Source of the DNA: Rotaria socialis
Lineage: Eukaryota > Rotifera > Eurotatoria > Philodinida > Philodinidae
Reading direction: 5' to 3'
Assembly: GCA_905331475.1 (NCBI GenBank)
Contig: CAJNYU010002348.1
Coordinates: 104,096-168,095 of the forward strand
DNA: 64,000 nt
Shown: positions 10,201-22,942 of the stretch, in pieces
Layout of the letters: each line of letters begins with the position of its first letter
Position numbering within the stretch: the stretch's first letter is position 1
The notes under the pieces: model-generated
The model's input: the letters and a program-made list of their open reading frames with translations, nothing else
Databases searched by the model: none
Told to the model about the DNA's origin: nothing
Program-made: the position numbers and the translations under genes

Positions 10201-13200
10201 ACAATCAATAACGGTTATAATTGCACAGCATTAAAAAGAAATGCAATCGATGGTAAATACGACTATTGCTTGAAGCTAAATGTTATTTCATTCTGTTCTT
10301 TATCTCATCTATTTTTTTTCTTTATTCTTTGTAAATAAATGAGACAAGCAGATTAGACGCTATTTCCATTAATATGTCAGCATATAAACAATAAACAGAT
10401 GCAAAGAATATATGACCTTCAGAATAAAACAAAAAAATCTCATATAAAATATTTGCCACCTGCTTCTCTTTCCCTACGAATATATATATATATTTTTTTA
10501 TGAGACTAATTAGATATAATCTTTTCCTTATGATAAAATATGATTGTATAACTTACCCACAATTGCCATTATATTCAAATTTCCCTAAGTTTAACTGCAT
10601 TGGAAGATCAGGTGTTTGAAAATTTAATGAAACCATTTGGCATCCAGCATTCCAAAAAATTTGTGGCATATAATTTGATGAATCAACACGCCCACCTTTA
10701 GGATAGACACGTGACAATTGTCGTTTATTATAATTAACAAATTCAATTGGATTTTGTCTTAAATGTTGTAAGGCAACATTTTCCGAAAACGATGACATAT
10801 GATAATGTATATTGCGTTCTTCAGCTTTAGAAAAACCTGGAAATTTAATTGGTTGAGTATAATTAACACGTGATGATAATAATGGATGAATATTTGTTGT
10901 TGCACCCTTATGTTGATAGCCATTATAAAATGCTTCTTCTTCTTCACGAGATAAATTTGCTGATGGTTTCAATTTCATTATTTGGCCAAGTATAGTACGT
11001 CGACTACCATCATCATTGATATCAACATTCAATTCAGGATGAGCCTCATCATCATCATCATCACGTAATTTAAGATTATCAACATAAGCTGTTGGACCAT
11101 CTTCACCTTCGACATTAGCTGCTGAATCTAGATCGTTATCATTATTGATTTCACTGTCGCAACCCTCGAGAAATAAATCGAGTTGATCTATAGAAAACAA
11201 AGAAAAACAACAATAGAATGATTGATGATAATTTAGATATTACGTTTTTCAACTTCTGGTTTTAATCGTTTATTTTTTATGAGAATTTTCTTTTTCAATA
11301 AATTCGGCGATGGTAAAGGCACACCAGGTTCAAGCTAGAATTGAGAGAAAAGAAACAGAAATTATTATTATTATATTTTAATTTTAATTGAATTAAGTAC
11401 GATAAGCAAAAAAAAGGAAAGAAAATACGGTTAGTTCATCAAAATAGAAAAGAAAAGAAATCGAGAAAAGAAGAAATTCCATTCCAATAGATTACTCTTT
11501 TATTTTTCTATATTATAGCTCTAACAATTAAAAGAAATAAAAATAAAACGAAAAATCTAATTAAACGAGAAAAATGAATCTTTTTTTGTTTTTGTTTTAC
11601 TTACTGGATGAGTATCTAATGGTTTTGTTAATAGAAGATCACCAAGTATTTCCTCACAATAGTGTGCTAGTTTATATTGTTGTAGTCTTGAACAATGATT
11701 TTCAAATGAGAGTATAACCGGATAATCACTTGTTACGAATGCCGTATCTCGTATAGCAAAAATAACTTCTTTAAAATTAATATCTGAACACATTGCTTTT
11801 CCATGTGTTATTATTGGTTCGGAATCATTTTTTCCATCCCAACAATCTAATTCAATACAACGACAGCCAGCCAATAAAACTTGTCTATACATTTCAACGG
11901 ATGATCGACCACCGAACTGTCGTCCTTGTAAATAAGTATTATGTGATGAATTAATTAAATAATGACATAACGGTTGTTCCATATCGTGATAAACTTCTAA
12001 TCGATCAAGAAAAACAGGTGCATTTTCATCCGACATCAAATATCGTGTTAATCCGTCACACGATAAATGACCACGATCTCGATAATTAGCACGTAGTTCA
12101 TATCGATCAATAATACGCAGTGCACTATTGGTATCATAGAATGGGAAAAGAATTTCATTTAAACGGGGGTCACGTTGCGTTTCATTCAACCATTCGACAA
12201 ATTGTTTTGTTGTTATATAATCTTTGCCACCTGATAATTCAACAAATAATACAGCTATGTCAGTGCGAGGACAAATTTTATGGTAAAGATCACAAAACTT
12301 CTCAAATGTAAAATCATTTGGATTGATTTCATCATTCTAATGTTAACGAAAAACGAAAAGATTGAATAAATAAAATTAAAAAATTTTTCTTTCATTTTTA
12401 TGATCTTACCTTTCCACTTGGTAGACCCAGTTCTTTTAAAATTTCAAAGATACGTTTTTCTGTTTTGCCAGATGCAAAGGTTTTACTTATACTAAAAAAA
12501 ACATCCACCGTTAAATAATGGCAGATGTCTTCAATGATAATATCTCTTACCTTCTGACAGGAATTTTCTGATTAACATTTAACATGAAGGATATTTTCAT
12601 CCAACTAAAAAACAATATCGACAAAATTCCATCATTAATTAAAATTTTCCTAAACTCTTACTGTTTTCTCAATATTGTTGTGGGACATATATTGTTTGCT
12701 TTATGATTATGTGTTATTTTCCTTAGGCCCTCAATCCATGCCTAAGGGAGAAAAGTTAAAAATTAATCTTTCATTCCAATACATGTTTTTGCTATTATTA
12801 CTTTTGCTGTAGGTGGATCGGCACCGGTTATATTTGTATGACTTATTTGTACAAAATCAATACCACTACATATAGTTACGGTTCGTTCATCGATATTACC
12901 TCGGCCATATATAAGTGCATTCGCCATAAGATCAGCACCGATTTTCGGATCGGTAGGAGCTAATATAAATAAATAGTGGTGAGATCGAAAGAAAAAAACA
13001 AGGAATAATTTCCAAAATTCCTAAATACCTTTGCCTGGTCGAATATCACTAACTTGTGACAGTTCAATAACTTGTCCATCGCGTCCTTCACTCTGCCAAT
13101 AAATAAAAAATCCATAAGTATCAACACGAAATAAACAATTTTGCTCTAGTGTTGCATTTTCTTCATCCCAACGATCGAAATAATCGCCTTTCAATAGGCG

Positions 13201-13245
13201 AGGTGAAACTTCGATTTGCCAATCGAAATTATATGCTTTCGACAT
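4257..13245 (-). CDS. PLCB: Phosphoinositide phospholipase C beta (14 exons, about 1182 aa)
   Basis: Exons (descending): 13029-13245, 12802-12959, 12662-12741, 12551-12604, 12410-12491, 11605-12336, 11244-11334, 10557-11187, 6980-7247, 6209-6912, 5960-5999, 5731-5906, 5434-5680, 4257-4325. They sum to 3549 nt with no frame break. Domain order is that of PLC-beta: an N-terminal PH domain ([15 protein letters not shown]), EF-hands ([14 protein letters not shown]), the X box with catalytic His near 329 (SSHNTYL) and 375 (PIITHGK) plus CIELDCWDG, an acidic linker, the Y box ([16 protein letters not shown]), C2 ([18 protein letters not shown]), and a long charged coiled-coil C-terminus typical of Gq-regulated isoforms. 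The enzyme cleaves PIP2 into IP3 and DAG at the plasma membrane under G-alpha-q and G-beta-gamma control. Usual family length is about 1170-1220 aa. I cannot assign it to the PLCB4/norpA or PLCB1/Plc21C lineage by eye. The last 23-codon exon is the least certain. Confidence 0.93.
9182..9220 (-). ncRNA. Possible hammerhead-like ribozyme core, left arm
   Basis: Read on the minus strand: CTGATGA, one T, a 7-bp stem GACAATT/AATTGTC with a 3-nt loop, GAAA, then ACT-CGA-AGT and A. The order CUGAUGA, stem II, GAAA, short stem III, GUA is that of a type I minimal hammerhead. The extra T after CTGATGA and weak stem I pairing argue for caution. Confidence 0.3.
9417..9455 (+). ncRNA. Possible hammerhead-like ribozyme core, right arm
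   Basis: This is the same string as in the left arm, here on the plus strand: CTGATGA (9417-9423), stem GACAATT/AATTGTC (9425-9441), GAAA (9442-9445), a short stem ACT/AGT, and GTA (9453-9455) at the expected cleavage position. The two copies point outward from the hairpin centre. Folding and stem I support were judged only by eye. Confidence 0.3.
9575..10195 (+). pseudogene. Degenerate plus-strand protein relic inside the PLC-beta intron (unrecognised)
   Basis: The open stretch at about 9845-10195 reads [18 protein letters not shown], then [17 protein letters not shown], and ends in a serine-rich tail. Its composition and codon pattern look more protein-like than the random frames nearby. 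Just upstream are short protein-like pieces in other frames: [17 protein letters not shown] at about 9575 and a fragment around [13 protein letters not shown]. The pieces are separated by stops and frame changes and lie antisense to PLC-beta. I do not recognise the family. It could be a decayed gene fragment brought in by duplication or a transposon, or a small nested gene with unseen introns. Confidence 0.3.
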
Positions 13246-15030
13246 TAGTTATATATATTTCGATTAGTTGACGATGACAAAGATGGTTGAATACCATCAA
13301 TCATTGTCGGTGATAGATCTAAAAACTAAAATAATATTATTTGTATCAATTTTTTTCTTAATTTTTTGACAAAAAAAACATCAATTAATTCAACATATTA
13401 ATACTCTATGCAGATAGTCTAATAGATACAATGGAATCTGTAGAGTAGATGTTGTTGACCCGTTTTGACATTTCTTCGGTTGGTTGATCCGACTGCCATA
13501 ATGATGTGTTTGATGATGGATCAACAACAAATTCGCTGATATATAGCGGCATCTTTTGAAAACCACTTCATTTTGATCAGTATTTTAGAAAAAAACTCAA
13601 TTTTCTCTGTTAATTAAGTTTATTTGTTAGACTTTTGATAATAAAATAAATATTAGGGAAAATAAAAAGTAAAAATAGAACAAGAAGTATTTTCCCGACT
13701 TCTTCTTGTTGTTTAATGAAGAAAGTTTTCATGCAAGGTAAAAGATGTGATCGAAACCTAAAAAATAAAATAGGTATAACACTTATATACAGTGCCTTAA
13801 TAGTTTATTTTCTTTTAGATATTACGATAGATTATAAATGAGTCGATTTATCGTCGTTTTTCATGTTGTCATTTATGTTTTTTTCCCCCTTAACTTACGT
13901 TCATAGTCAGAAGATTGATCGCTGGATATGTATTGAAAGAGGTAAGCTAATGTAGATGATGAATCGTTTTATAATTGAATGTATACTTGTTTTGAGTGAT
14001 GTTATTTGAGGTAACATACATTCTGAGTTGTGAACCTTGTACTCAAGGTTCTTTTGATAATCAGAGAGTACTTCATTATTTAACTGATTTTATTTTTATA
14101 TCTATTATAAAGCTGAGACGAAAGTAAATAATAATCAGATCATAGATAGTAGTCATATATTCTATATAGAATAAATACTTATTCGGTCAATTGAATAAAA
14201 ATTTTCATTCTCATCTATCTAATATTATTTAGTTCTGTTAAAAAATGGATTATATGATAATCATTGGTTAATTTTTACCCATCAATAATTATTTGATGAT
14301 AGAGGTAATTAAAATTGTTTAGCTATATTTCATCGAATAAAATAGAAATATAGCTTGCTGATTGTTAACATAAGTGAAGCTAGTTGATTAATGAATAGAA
14401 TTTATTTCAAAATTAAGAAAATCAAATTTATTTATTTTTAGAGATCAATAATTAGCAATCTATATGCACTATCTAGCAAAACGGAAAAGTCAATGGGTCA
14501 TATATATTTAGATGTAAGAATTTGTAAATCAATAGAATTCAAATCATCATATATATTCTAATGCACATAAAGAAAAATACATTAAAACATAATCCAATCA
14601 GAAAACTAGTAGCAGTTGAAATAAGAACACACAAGAGACATTCGTTAGTCGAACAATCAAAGAGTATTTCTCTCAATATTATTGTTTGCGATATTAGAGT
14701 CTAACTATCGACCTCTTAAAGAACGACTGACAAGAACTCGATGTTTCCGTACTTGTTTGCTATATAGTCGACATAGATCCACCCTACAGCAAGTCAAAGA
14801 AGAAAAAAAAGTCGTTTTCTTATCTACTCCATGCAGTGTATAGGTTAATATCTGGTAATATATGCTGCCAATGTCAATTATATTCTTGACTGATTCTGAG
14901 CGACAACTAGTTAATTATTGTTTTGAATCTGTCAGTTATCATTTGGATTTAAAAATCTATCGATTTACAAAATTAAGCAACCTCCATGTTTTTCTTTAAT
15001 CAATCTCTAAGTTTTCCGATTGGTATACTG
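13246..15030. other. Intergenic, upstream of PLC-beta
   Basis: AT-rich sequence with no exon I can support. Its first few hundred bases should hold the PLC-beta promoter and 5' UTR, and possibly a non-coding first exon. No clear motif is visible. Confidence 0.5.
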
Positions 15031-17079
15031 CCCATGGAAAAAAAAGATGAAAAAAGAACGAACAAGAGCGTGTTGTCAAACTAAAAAAATATGTTTGTAA
15101 GACGCTTTTAGCGCTCTTTTCAAACGTGCTTTTGCTATGAAAAACACATTCTGATATGTTTCGAACGCTGCATTAGAAAAACAGCTTTTGAGTGAAAAAT
15201 CGCATTGATAGGAACGTGCTATTCTTTTGATGAAAAAGAGTTTCTTTTCAAGTCTACGAGTATCTTGAACGCGTTTCTTCAATATTCTCATATGTTTTCA
15301 GGAAACTGGTTCATTCAACAGTACATTTTCGCTCTTACTGAACGCGTTCGAACCCGTTTTTTAATTACCATAGAGTACAATCGACCAGATGAATTTGAAG
15401 TTACGAAACAGTGAATATTCCATTACGCCAGACTTACGTTTATCTGAACTATTGGATTTTCCACTTGTATTAAACGAAAGTTGTATGTATTCTGACCGCT
15501 ACGAAAATTCGTAATAAGGTTGATCAAGTTACATTTACAAAAAATTAATGCGTCCAAAATTAAATTTTAAGAAAACTCAACGTTTAAGATTTCAATTATT
15601 TTTAAATTTAAATTTTGAAAAACTCTATGGAACTATTTTTTTCTGACTTCAGTTTAATAAAAATTGAATTTAAATCTATTTAATGTACTAAAGTGCATGG
15701 GTTATGCGATTTTAATCCATGTACAGTAATTTTTAAGAGAATTGTAGATAATTTTCAAGCTCGATTTAACTAAACGTAAAATTTAAAAAAGTTGGTTTCA
15801 AAATAAATTTAAATCTACAAGTTTTTATGTAATATAAATTAACTAGAATTTGATAACTATCATGTGCACAATGAGTAAAAGCAAATAATGAATTATGGCA
15901 AATAAAAACATGATTATTAAACTTGAGGCAGGTACCAGTTTTTTTTTCGAAGCACATTTTTAGTACTCCTAGTCAGCTACCACTCCTAGAAGAATCCCCA
16001 GGGAGCACCCTGGCAGATCCCGGGAAGTCGTCGGGGGAGAGCGGATTAGGGATTTCAAAACTATCAAAATTTTTGAAATTACTATTTTATACATTTTTTA
16101 TAAAGATAAGAAAGAAAATGAGATTAGAGAGTGTATAAAAAATCATTTTCGAAAAAGCTTTTCATAACGACACTTTCTGAGCTAACAATATGAAACTTCA
16201 ACATGTTCATCAGCATGATTTAGCCAACACAAAGTCCGTGAATTAAATAGTTTCTGGTACGCTATAATTACGTTTCAAAATACTTAGTTAACTACCAGAA
16301 TAATGATCCATCCTATTAATTCCTGCATTTGTAAAAGAGACCTCTTCCTTTTTTCTTTCTTCAGATGTTCTATTTCTATTTTTTTGCCACTATATACTCT
16401 GCAGTTGCCATTTTCTATTTAAGTTTTCTTCATCGACACTTTTTATTTCATGAATCCTGAATAAAAGGGGCAATAAAACTCTTCCAAATATTTGCTTCAA
16501 GAAAATTAGAACTGAATAATTTTTTCGATTTTCCTTTAGGGGAAATTGAAATTCCTGTTTTTCGTGCAGGAAAATTTATAATTTTCCTTAGTAGAAAATG
16601 AGTTTTCAATAACTTCTGGAAGAATTTTGCTCGAGATGAAAACGCATATTTTCGTATCAAAATATGGAAACATCTCCATTGGCGTCGATTTTTAATGCAG
16701 GAGTTTCGATAGATATTCAGGAATCAGTTCTAAACGATTTGGAACGCGTTCATACAGAACGATAGAAACGAGTTCTGAACCTGTATGAATGCGTTCTTTT
16801 TTTAATCGTTTTGGCTCATTTCTAAAATGACCGCTTTTCAGTTGCACGAACGTGTTTTTCGTCAATGCGTTGTAATGAGTTTCTTCACAGAGCGTTCTTT
16901 TCGATTTAAATCCGTTTGTTACTAACGCATTCTCTATGAAAAGAACGCGTTTTGTTCATCGGTAAAACGTGTTCGAACAGTTCAATTTACACAGAATGCG
17001 TTCTGAGTCAATAAAATGAGTTCCAATTCATCAAAGACGCGTTCTTACTCGTTTTTTTCTGTCAATATTTTTCCATGGG
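15031..17079. mobile_element. Candidate non-autonomous DNA transposon with CCCATGG termini
   Basis: The left end reads CCCATGGAAAAA and the right end TTTTTCCATGGG. Similarity of the inverted ends extends over about 45 bp (both continue with AAAAAACGA- and AAGA-like strings). Both flanks (about 15060-15415 and 16725-17050) are studded with GCGTTC/GAACGC motifs, like subterminal transposase-binding repeats. The interior is AT-rich without a transposase-like frame. It includes a GC-rich patch at 15985-16045 with a perfect CCAGGG-AGCA-CCCTGG hairpin. I could not define a target-site duplication with confidence. Confidence 0.5.
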
Positions 17080-20000
17080 TGTTAAATGAATTATATTTAC
17101 AAGAATAAATCAAATTATTTCGTGTTTTTTTCTTTTACAAATATCATTAGTCAATCAATCTGTACAAGTTAATAAATTTCATTACAAATAATTGTATAAT
17201 GTAGGGATAAAATTGATTATTATGACAGTTCACATTCAATTTGTTTAATATAAACATCCAATAATTTATAATCTACGATATTTCTATGTTATTGAATACA
17301 TCATTTCAAATTCGAAGTAGAACATTGTACATACTTTTATTTGAATCAATCTATTTTCTTATGTTACACGTCTCATACCAGAGATATTCAAAGGCATAGA
17401 ATGGTATCGAGAGAACACTTCTTGAACGGCTATGCTGGAAAGAAAAAAACGTAAAAACTTTTTACGAGCAATAACAATACTCGTTGTCATTAAGAGCTCT
17501 TTTTATTTATCGATAAAAAATTTTCCTATGAATGCATTTTATTTTCTTCTTCGATAACACTTGACGTAGAAATTATGTAACAGAGTAAAACTATTTATCT
17601 GGGATTGATTTCTTTCTACAAAAAAAATTCATTTTTAAACGAAATTCATATCTCTTGAAGTGATGCTATAATCAATCAAAATGAAATTCAACGAATTACA
17701 AAAATTACTGCTGAAGTTTTGATCTATTTTTTTAAATAATTGCTGAATTATTTATGTTATTTTATCATTTATCCACCGTAACTGAATGCACAAAAAGAAA
17801 ACTAATAGTATATCACAAAGATTAAAGATTTACTTTTTCAGTAGGCTACATCATGCGACTTATTTTTCTTCTCATGATAAGTTAAAACTGTGATTCAAAA
17901 CAAGAAAACAAACCTTTATCAATTGAAAATACGATATATTGTTACTTTCTCGGGTAAAATATATTGTAAAGACTTCTGATTACCACCGGTTATAATGATT
18001 CTTTTTACGACATGAATTCTATTCCGATTATAATCCTGAATGACATATATGACGTATTTATCGTTTTCTGTGGCGTTGCTCATTAAAAAAAGAATAGTTA
18101 CAATTCTGTAACGATCGATTTACTTGTTTCAAATCATATTTTCTATTTCCTATTGAATGTAAAACCTAGAATCCTAATTAATTTGGAGTTTTTTGTTACT
18201 AACTTTAAAAAATAACGTTCAGAAAAATAATCTACTTGTTCATAATTTATTTAGCATGAATAAATGTGTATTCAGTTTGCTTTCTCTGTCTTTTGTCATA
18301 AAATAATTAGATCTGTTTTTAGTAACTTTGCTTACTTATAATGATGGAACTTTTATGTTTTTGTTAGTTCGACTATATGTTCACTTTTAGGCTTCGTCTT
18401 TTTGTCTATCTTTTTTAATTTCTAAAAGAAGAGGGAAACCTTTTCATATCTGGAGGTTGCCATTAAAATAAATTGACATGAGCAGGTGTCATGAGTAGAT
18501 TAATAAATATTTATTGTCAATGAAATTAATGATGTTTTTAACTAACAAGAGAAAAAATATATAAAGATTTTTATTCACCATTGGTGTGTTTAACTATTCT
18601 TGACCATCTATTAATAGACTTGTTTTCTGACTACAAATGATGGGATAACATCTAAAAAGACTTATTTGTTGTATCTTATGTGCAACATGAATGAAAATAA
18701 CATTTTTGTCAAAGTAGCTGGTGTTTGACTCTATCTAACAGAGTTTGAAATTGTTTTTCTTGCTATTGCTTTTATAAAGCCCCGTATGAGAAATTTTACT
18801 AAAAATAAATTCTTTCTAAAGCGAATCTCAAGCAAATAGAACCGCAGGAGTATTTTCAATATCACACTGATCTAGAAATGCCTACATAATCGATCGTTCG
18901 CGAGACATTTCAACGGATAAGTTTTAGCTTCCAGGACCATCGTAAAAATAAAATCAAGATTTTTGCTCAACAGCGACATCATTTTGAGTCTTCAAAATAA
19001 ATCGAACATATACAGAAAAAAATATCTGAATACATGTATTCACAATCAACTTTAAATGAAATTCATTAATTGATATGGAGTATTTTTCAGCAATGGAAAT
19101 CATGTTTCTTAATTAGCAGAAAGAGAGTACGATGAAGATTGTTGATGGGATTTGTTTGTGTTGGTAATTTTAAATGAAAATAAAAACTAAGAGTGGTCAT
19201 TTAAGTAAAAAACCTTTTGCATGTCTCAAACTGAAAGAAAAAAAAGCTTTGCTTGAATTCTAGATGACACGTATGACATGTACCAAGTAACTGATTGGTA
19301 CAATAAAGTTAGGATAACAACAGTAGAGAACATTTTTGTTCAAAGATTGAAAACGAACGAATATATTTTTGAGTATATTTTTCTCCAACTAGCTGACGAA
19401 TTTCAATTTTATTTTAGTATATGACTTTAGTTAATGTCGAAATTCAACTATCTCAATTGAATATAAAAAACGAAATTTAACTCACCGCGACTGATATTTG
19501 AATAAGGTCACTTCCATTGCAACACAAAAAGTAATTTTTTCAGTATGTCTCTTTTTCTTTATTGATCCAAATTTTAATCGATTTCGAGTAGTTAAAATAT
19601 ACGCCAGAATCAGGTAGTATTATTTTGGTTGGTTTCCTTATGGTGATTGCTTGAATGAATTTTTGATGAATATCGAGAGGTCTAAACTGATTGGAGGAAT
19701 CGAAAATAAGTGCTCGATAAGATATTGTTTTTGAATGTTTGAGACTAAATAGTTGCAAAAGATTTTATAATTAAAACAGAACGAAAAGAAACCTATAATT
19801 CAAATTTTGCATGGCTCATCGCATCGTGTACTTAGGCAAATCTTGTGATTCAGAATGTAAAACTCAAAACAAATTTTCTTCTGACTTTACGGAGCAATAG
19901 AACAGCGAATTTTGTACGAGTTCAGGAACCCATAAGCTCTCTACAATCAAAAGGAATTTTCACATTTGATTTCTACATGGTGAAAAACTAGATCTTAAAA

Positions 20001-20312
20001 TATCTCGGTACTCTAAATTTTAGCAATACTGTGGCGTTGATTTTTCTTGGAATATTTACTGAAATTATTTTCCTATATTCAATTGATCAATTATTGAAAT
20101 TTCTATAATAATAAAACATCATCGATTATGAAAAATAACTGGAACGTTTTAATGTAATAATTAATCGAAAATTTGAATGCAAATTTCGTAAAACGGAAAG
20201 ACTATAAAAAACTCTAACAGTCACTAGGAAATGTGAGTCATACATTTGATTTTAATCTATAACTTATGGTAGTAATAAAAACTTTTCATCTATAAAATTA
20301 TACTTGAAAAAG
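17080..20312. other. Intergenic, nothing recognised
   Basis: AT-rich sequence with short chance frames only. No coding, RNA or repeat feature could be supported by eye. Confidence 0.5.
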
Positions 20313-21147
20313 TTTAATAGCCAAAAGCGTAGCTTCTCAAAAGAGATACTTTTAAAAAAATAATAGCTATTTAATACTTTCATCGCTACTCATTGGTTTC
20401 CTATACCTAATGAATAATTTCTTATAGCTACTTAATGATTTCATAGCTACTTGATTATTGTACAGCTGCTTCCAACTTTACTATAATTATTTAGAGATCG
20501 CGTATTTATTCAAAGTTCCTGTACCTCTTTAAAGTTTCTACATCAATTAAAAACAATCTCAACCATATTACAAACGAGAGACAACCTTATTAATATGTTT
20601 TCACACATTGTTCCAAAAATCCTATAAGGTACCTCTTCCTCTTTTATATCATAAATACCCCCAATATCATAAATATTTGAATATTCTAATGAATCAAATA
20701 CAGATTCACATTATGAACACAAATTGTTTTATTTGAATTTGTCTGAGAAACACTATGCTAAATCTCAATAATAAAAAAACAACATCAAATCATGAACATG
20801 TGGAAGTAATCAGAAATGTAATAGAAATTCAAATTTCAAACATTTCGATTATTTCGTCGTCAACTAAATATGAAGACTTACAAGTTTCACTTTCTCTTTC
20901 TTACATCCCTTCCAGCCCTCGTACTTCTTTGTATCACTAATAATGTTCGTATTATAAATATTTGATTATTCTCATGAACTCTATATAGATTCACATTATG
21001 AATAGAAAATGTTTTGTTTGAATTTTGCTTTAGAAACAATATAATGATATCCATTCAGTAGCTATACGAAAGCATTAAGTAGTTATACTTAAGAAAGTGC
21101 AGCAGACTATAGTAAAAATAGTATCTCTTTTGAGAATGAGCCATTAA
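20313..21147. mobile_element. Candidate inverted-repeat element flanked by TTAA
   Basis: The left end (TTAA, then TAGCC...TTCTCAAAAGAGATAC, to 20349) and right end (21121-21147, GTATCTCTTTTGAGAA...GCCA, then TTAA) are inverted copies, with a small insertion in the left copy. TTAA at both ends is the target duplication used by piggyBac-type elements. Subterminal TAGCTACTTAATG-like motifs occur in opposite orientation on the two sides. Inside, about 20669-20750 and 20954-21039 are direct repeats (ATAAATATTTGA...TTCACATTATGAA). There is no transposase frame, so it would be non-autonomous. Confidence 0.5.
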
Positions 21148-21253
21148 AGGATGTCCTTTTGTCATTCTTGATCCCTTGTATATAAGCAATCTTCATGTAA
21201 ATGAATGTCATTGTAAGAAGAGAAAAACTGTATGCAATTGAAAAAAACCAGTC

Positions 21254-22489
21254 GTGTTCGTTGATAGGTGTCACGGATCACTGCACTTCTTTATAACCAA
21301 TACTATGCAAAATTTTGTCGATAAAAACTCAAATATGAGCATCCACTCCTATCGTTACCCCAATCGACGAAGATATTTATATGCAATATGTTTTCTATTC
21401 GTTGGATACGTATTTGTTATTTTTCGTACTGATATTTTACCATTTCTAAAATTCAAATTCAAAGGAATTAACAATGAAGCGCATTATGTCCCTGTAACAC
21501 TTAAAGCATTGAATGTTTCAGAAGTAAAATCAACGGATCCGTTTGAGTTAAAATTATTGCCACCGTCAGCAATGGAATCATTGCATTTGTTGGAAATAAA
21601 CAAAACTTATAGTTATGAACATTTTACTAAATGGAACCGATCATTATGTAGTAATGAATCAGACCGTCGTGGACCACATCAAAAAGTAATCAGCATTTCA
21701 ATTTATGGATCAACATCTAAATATACCGATAATCCAATGTTTAGCTGGGATAAATCTATATTACCATTTTTAATACCACTTGCTGCCGAAGTTCAAACAC
21801 TGTTACCATCATGGATTATTCGTCTCTATATTGATTATGCTGGTAGTTTAAAATCTCAACGAGAATCTCTTAGTAATTTCTCAAATGTTGATCTATGTGA
21901 TATACATAATATACCTATGTTTGGTTCATCACTATCGGTATATTTACCGGGTAAAATGTGGCGTTTTCTACCAGTATTTGATCCATTTGTTGATTTTTTT
22001 CTATCACGCGATCTTGATTCACCAGTTATGAAACGTGAAACGGAAACAATTGAATTATGGGAATCTAATGAAGAGAGAAATAGTATCTTTCATATTGCAC
22101 GTGATCATAGATATCATGATATACCGATATTAGGTGGACTTTGGGGTGCAGCTCCTATGCGTGCTCGGCATTATTTATTTTATACTTTTCGACCAATGCT
22201 TGTACCATCCATTGCTCGTCGATATAATGGCTCGGGTGATCAACTATTTCTCTCAGAAATTATTTGGGCGAAAGTTAAAGCGCATTCATTGATATTTGAT
22301 AGCTACTCGTGTAAGGCATTTGGTGGTCGACCATTTCTTTCTCAGCGACTACCGTCTACAACTAATTGTTTTCTCGGATGCATACGACCATGCTGTCTCA
22401 ATATAACCAGTGCAGCTTTCGATGCAAAATATTTTATTTGTCCGAAAATTTGTCGGCCAAAAGATCATCAGGATTGGATCTATTGTTAA
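21254..22489 (+). CDS. Intronless type II membrane protein, probable DxD glycosyltransferase
   Basis: A single 411-codon exon. A short basic N-terminus precedes a hydrophobic anchor at about residues 40-57 (YAICFLFVGYVFVIF), giving a Golgi-style type II topology with a lumenal catalytic region. The lumenal part contains the acidic motif SRDLDSPV, a DxD-like metal/nucleotide-sugar site, followed by IARDHRYHDIPILGGLWGA. That arrangement is seen in a broad group of uncharacterised glycosyltransferase-like proteins of animals and bacteria. Several N-x-S/T sites and a cysteine-rich C-terminus (CFLGCIRPCCLN, CPKICRPK) fit a secreted-pathway protein. A Met near residue 18 or 28 could be the true start. 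An AATAAA lies at 22555-22560. Unlike its neighbours it has no intron, which could mean retrocopy, horizontal origin or simple intron loss. Donor, acceptor and linkage are unknown. Confidence 0.72.
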   Translation: MFVDRCHGSLHFFITNTMQNFVDKNSNMSIHSYRYPNRRRYLYAICFLFVGYVFVIFRTDILPFLKFKFKGINNEAHYVPVTLKALNVSEVKSTDPFELKLLPPSAMESLHLLEINKTYSYEHFTKWNRSLCSNESDRRGPHQKVISISIYGSTSKYTDNPMFSWDKSILPFLIPLAAEVQTLLPSWIIRLYIDYAGSLKSQRESLSNFSNVDLCDIHNIPMFGSSLSVYLPGKMWRFLPVFDPFVDFFLSRDLDSPVMKRETETIELWESNEERNSIFHIARDHRYHDIPILGGLWGAAPMRARHYLFYTFRPMLVPSIARRYNGSGDQLFLSEIIWAKVKAHSLIFDSYSCKAFGGRPFLSQRLPSTTNCFLGCIRPCCLNITSAAFDAKYFICPKICRPKDHQDWIYC

Positions 22490-22942
22490 ACATTTTCTAC
22501 ATCATAACTGTATTTTGTGTCAAATTTTTGCAAGTAATTTAGAAAAAAACTTTTAATAAATCGCAAGTAAGGAATTTAGCGTGATTTATAATATTCCTCA
22601 TGAGAAGAAAAAAACATTTATTAACTCTCGCATACTTCATTATGGGTTCGGTCAGATTGAAAATTTTTTTTTTCTTTTTCTGATAGTTTGATGTTTATCA
22701 TTTTCTACTCGTTAGTCATTTGATGTTGCACAAAAACCATAAGTAATGTCCTGAGTAGATCAACAAAGAAAAACAATCGAACGGTAAGTTGGCACTGATG
22801 CCATGATAAGCTTAGTGCAATTTACAAGGTTTTCATTTCTATTTATTTCATATGAGATTCGTTGTTCCATCACTACCAATTGTAAATCATCACATTTGCT
22901 TATTTCTGTCTCACAGAGACGTTGTTATGTTTTGTTTGAAAG
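22490..22942. other. 3' flank of the glycosyltransferase-like gene
   Basis: Holds the probable polyadenylation signal (22555-22560) and AT-rich sequence up to the target duplication of the hAT-like element. Nothing else was recognised. Confidence 0.5.

Larger units (their letters stand above)
7248..10556. other. 3.3-kb PLC-beta intron carrying repeats
   Basis: This intron separates the Y-box exon (ending NGNCG) from the C2 exon (starting YLLKPDF). It is about fifty times longer than most introns of the gene. It contains the long hairpin element at 9115-9521 and a plus-strand open stretch at 9845-10195 listed separately. The other open frames inside it look like chance frames in AT-rich DNA. 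Confidence 0.75.

Noticed and set aside
15923..16138. 71-codon frame with a GC-rich centre
   Set aside because: The GC-rich patch is a small hairpin inside a transposon-like element, with no coding support.
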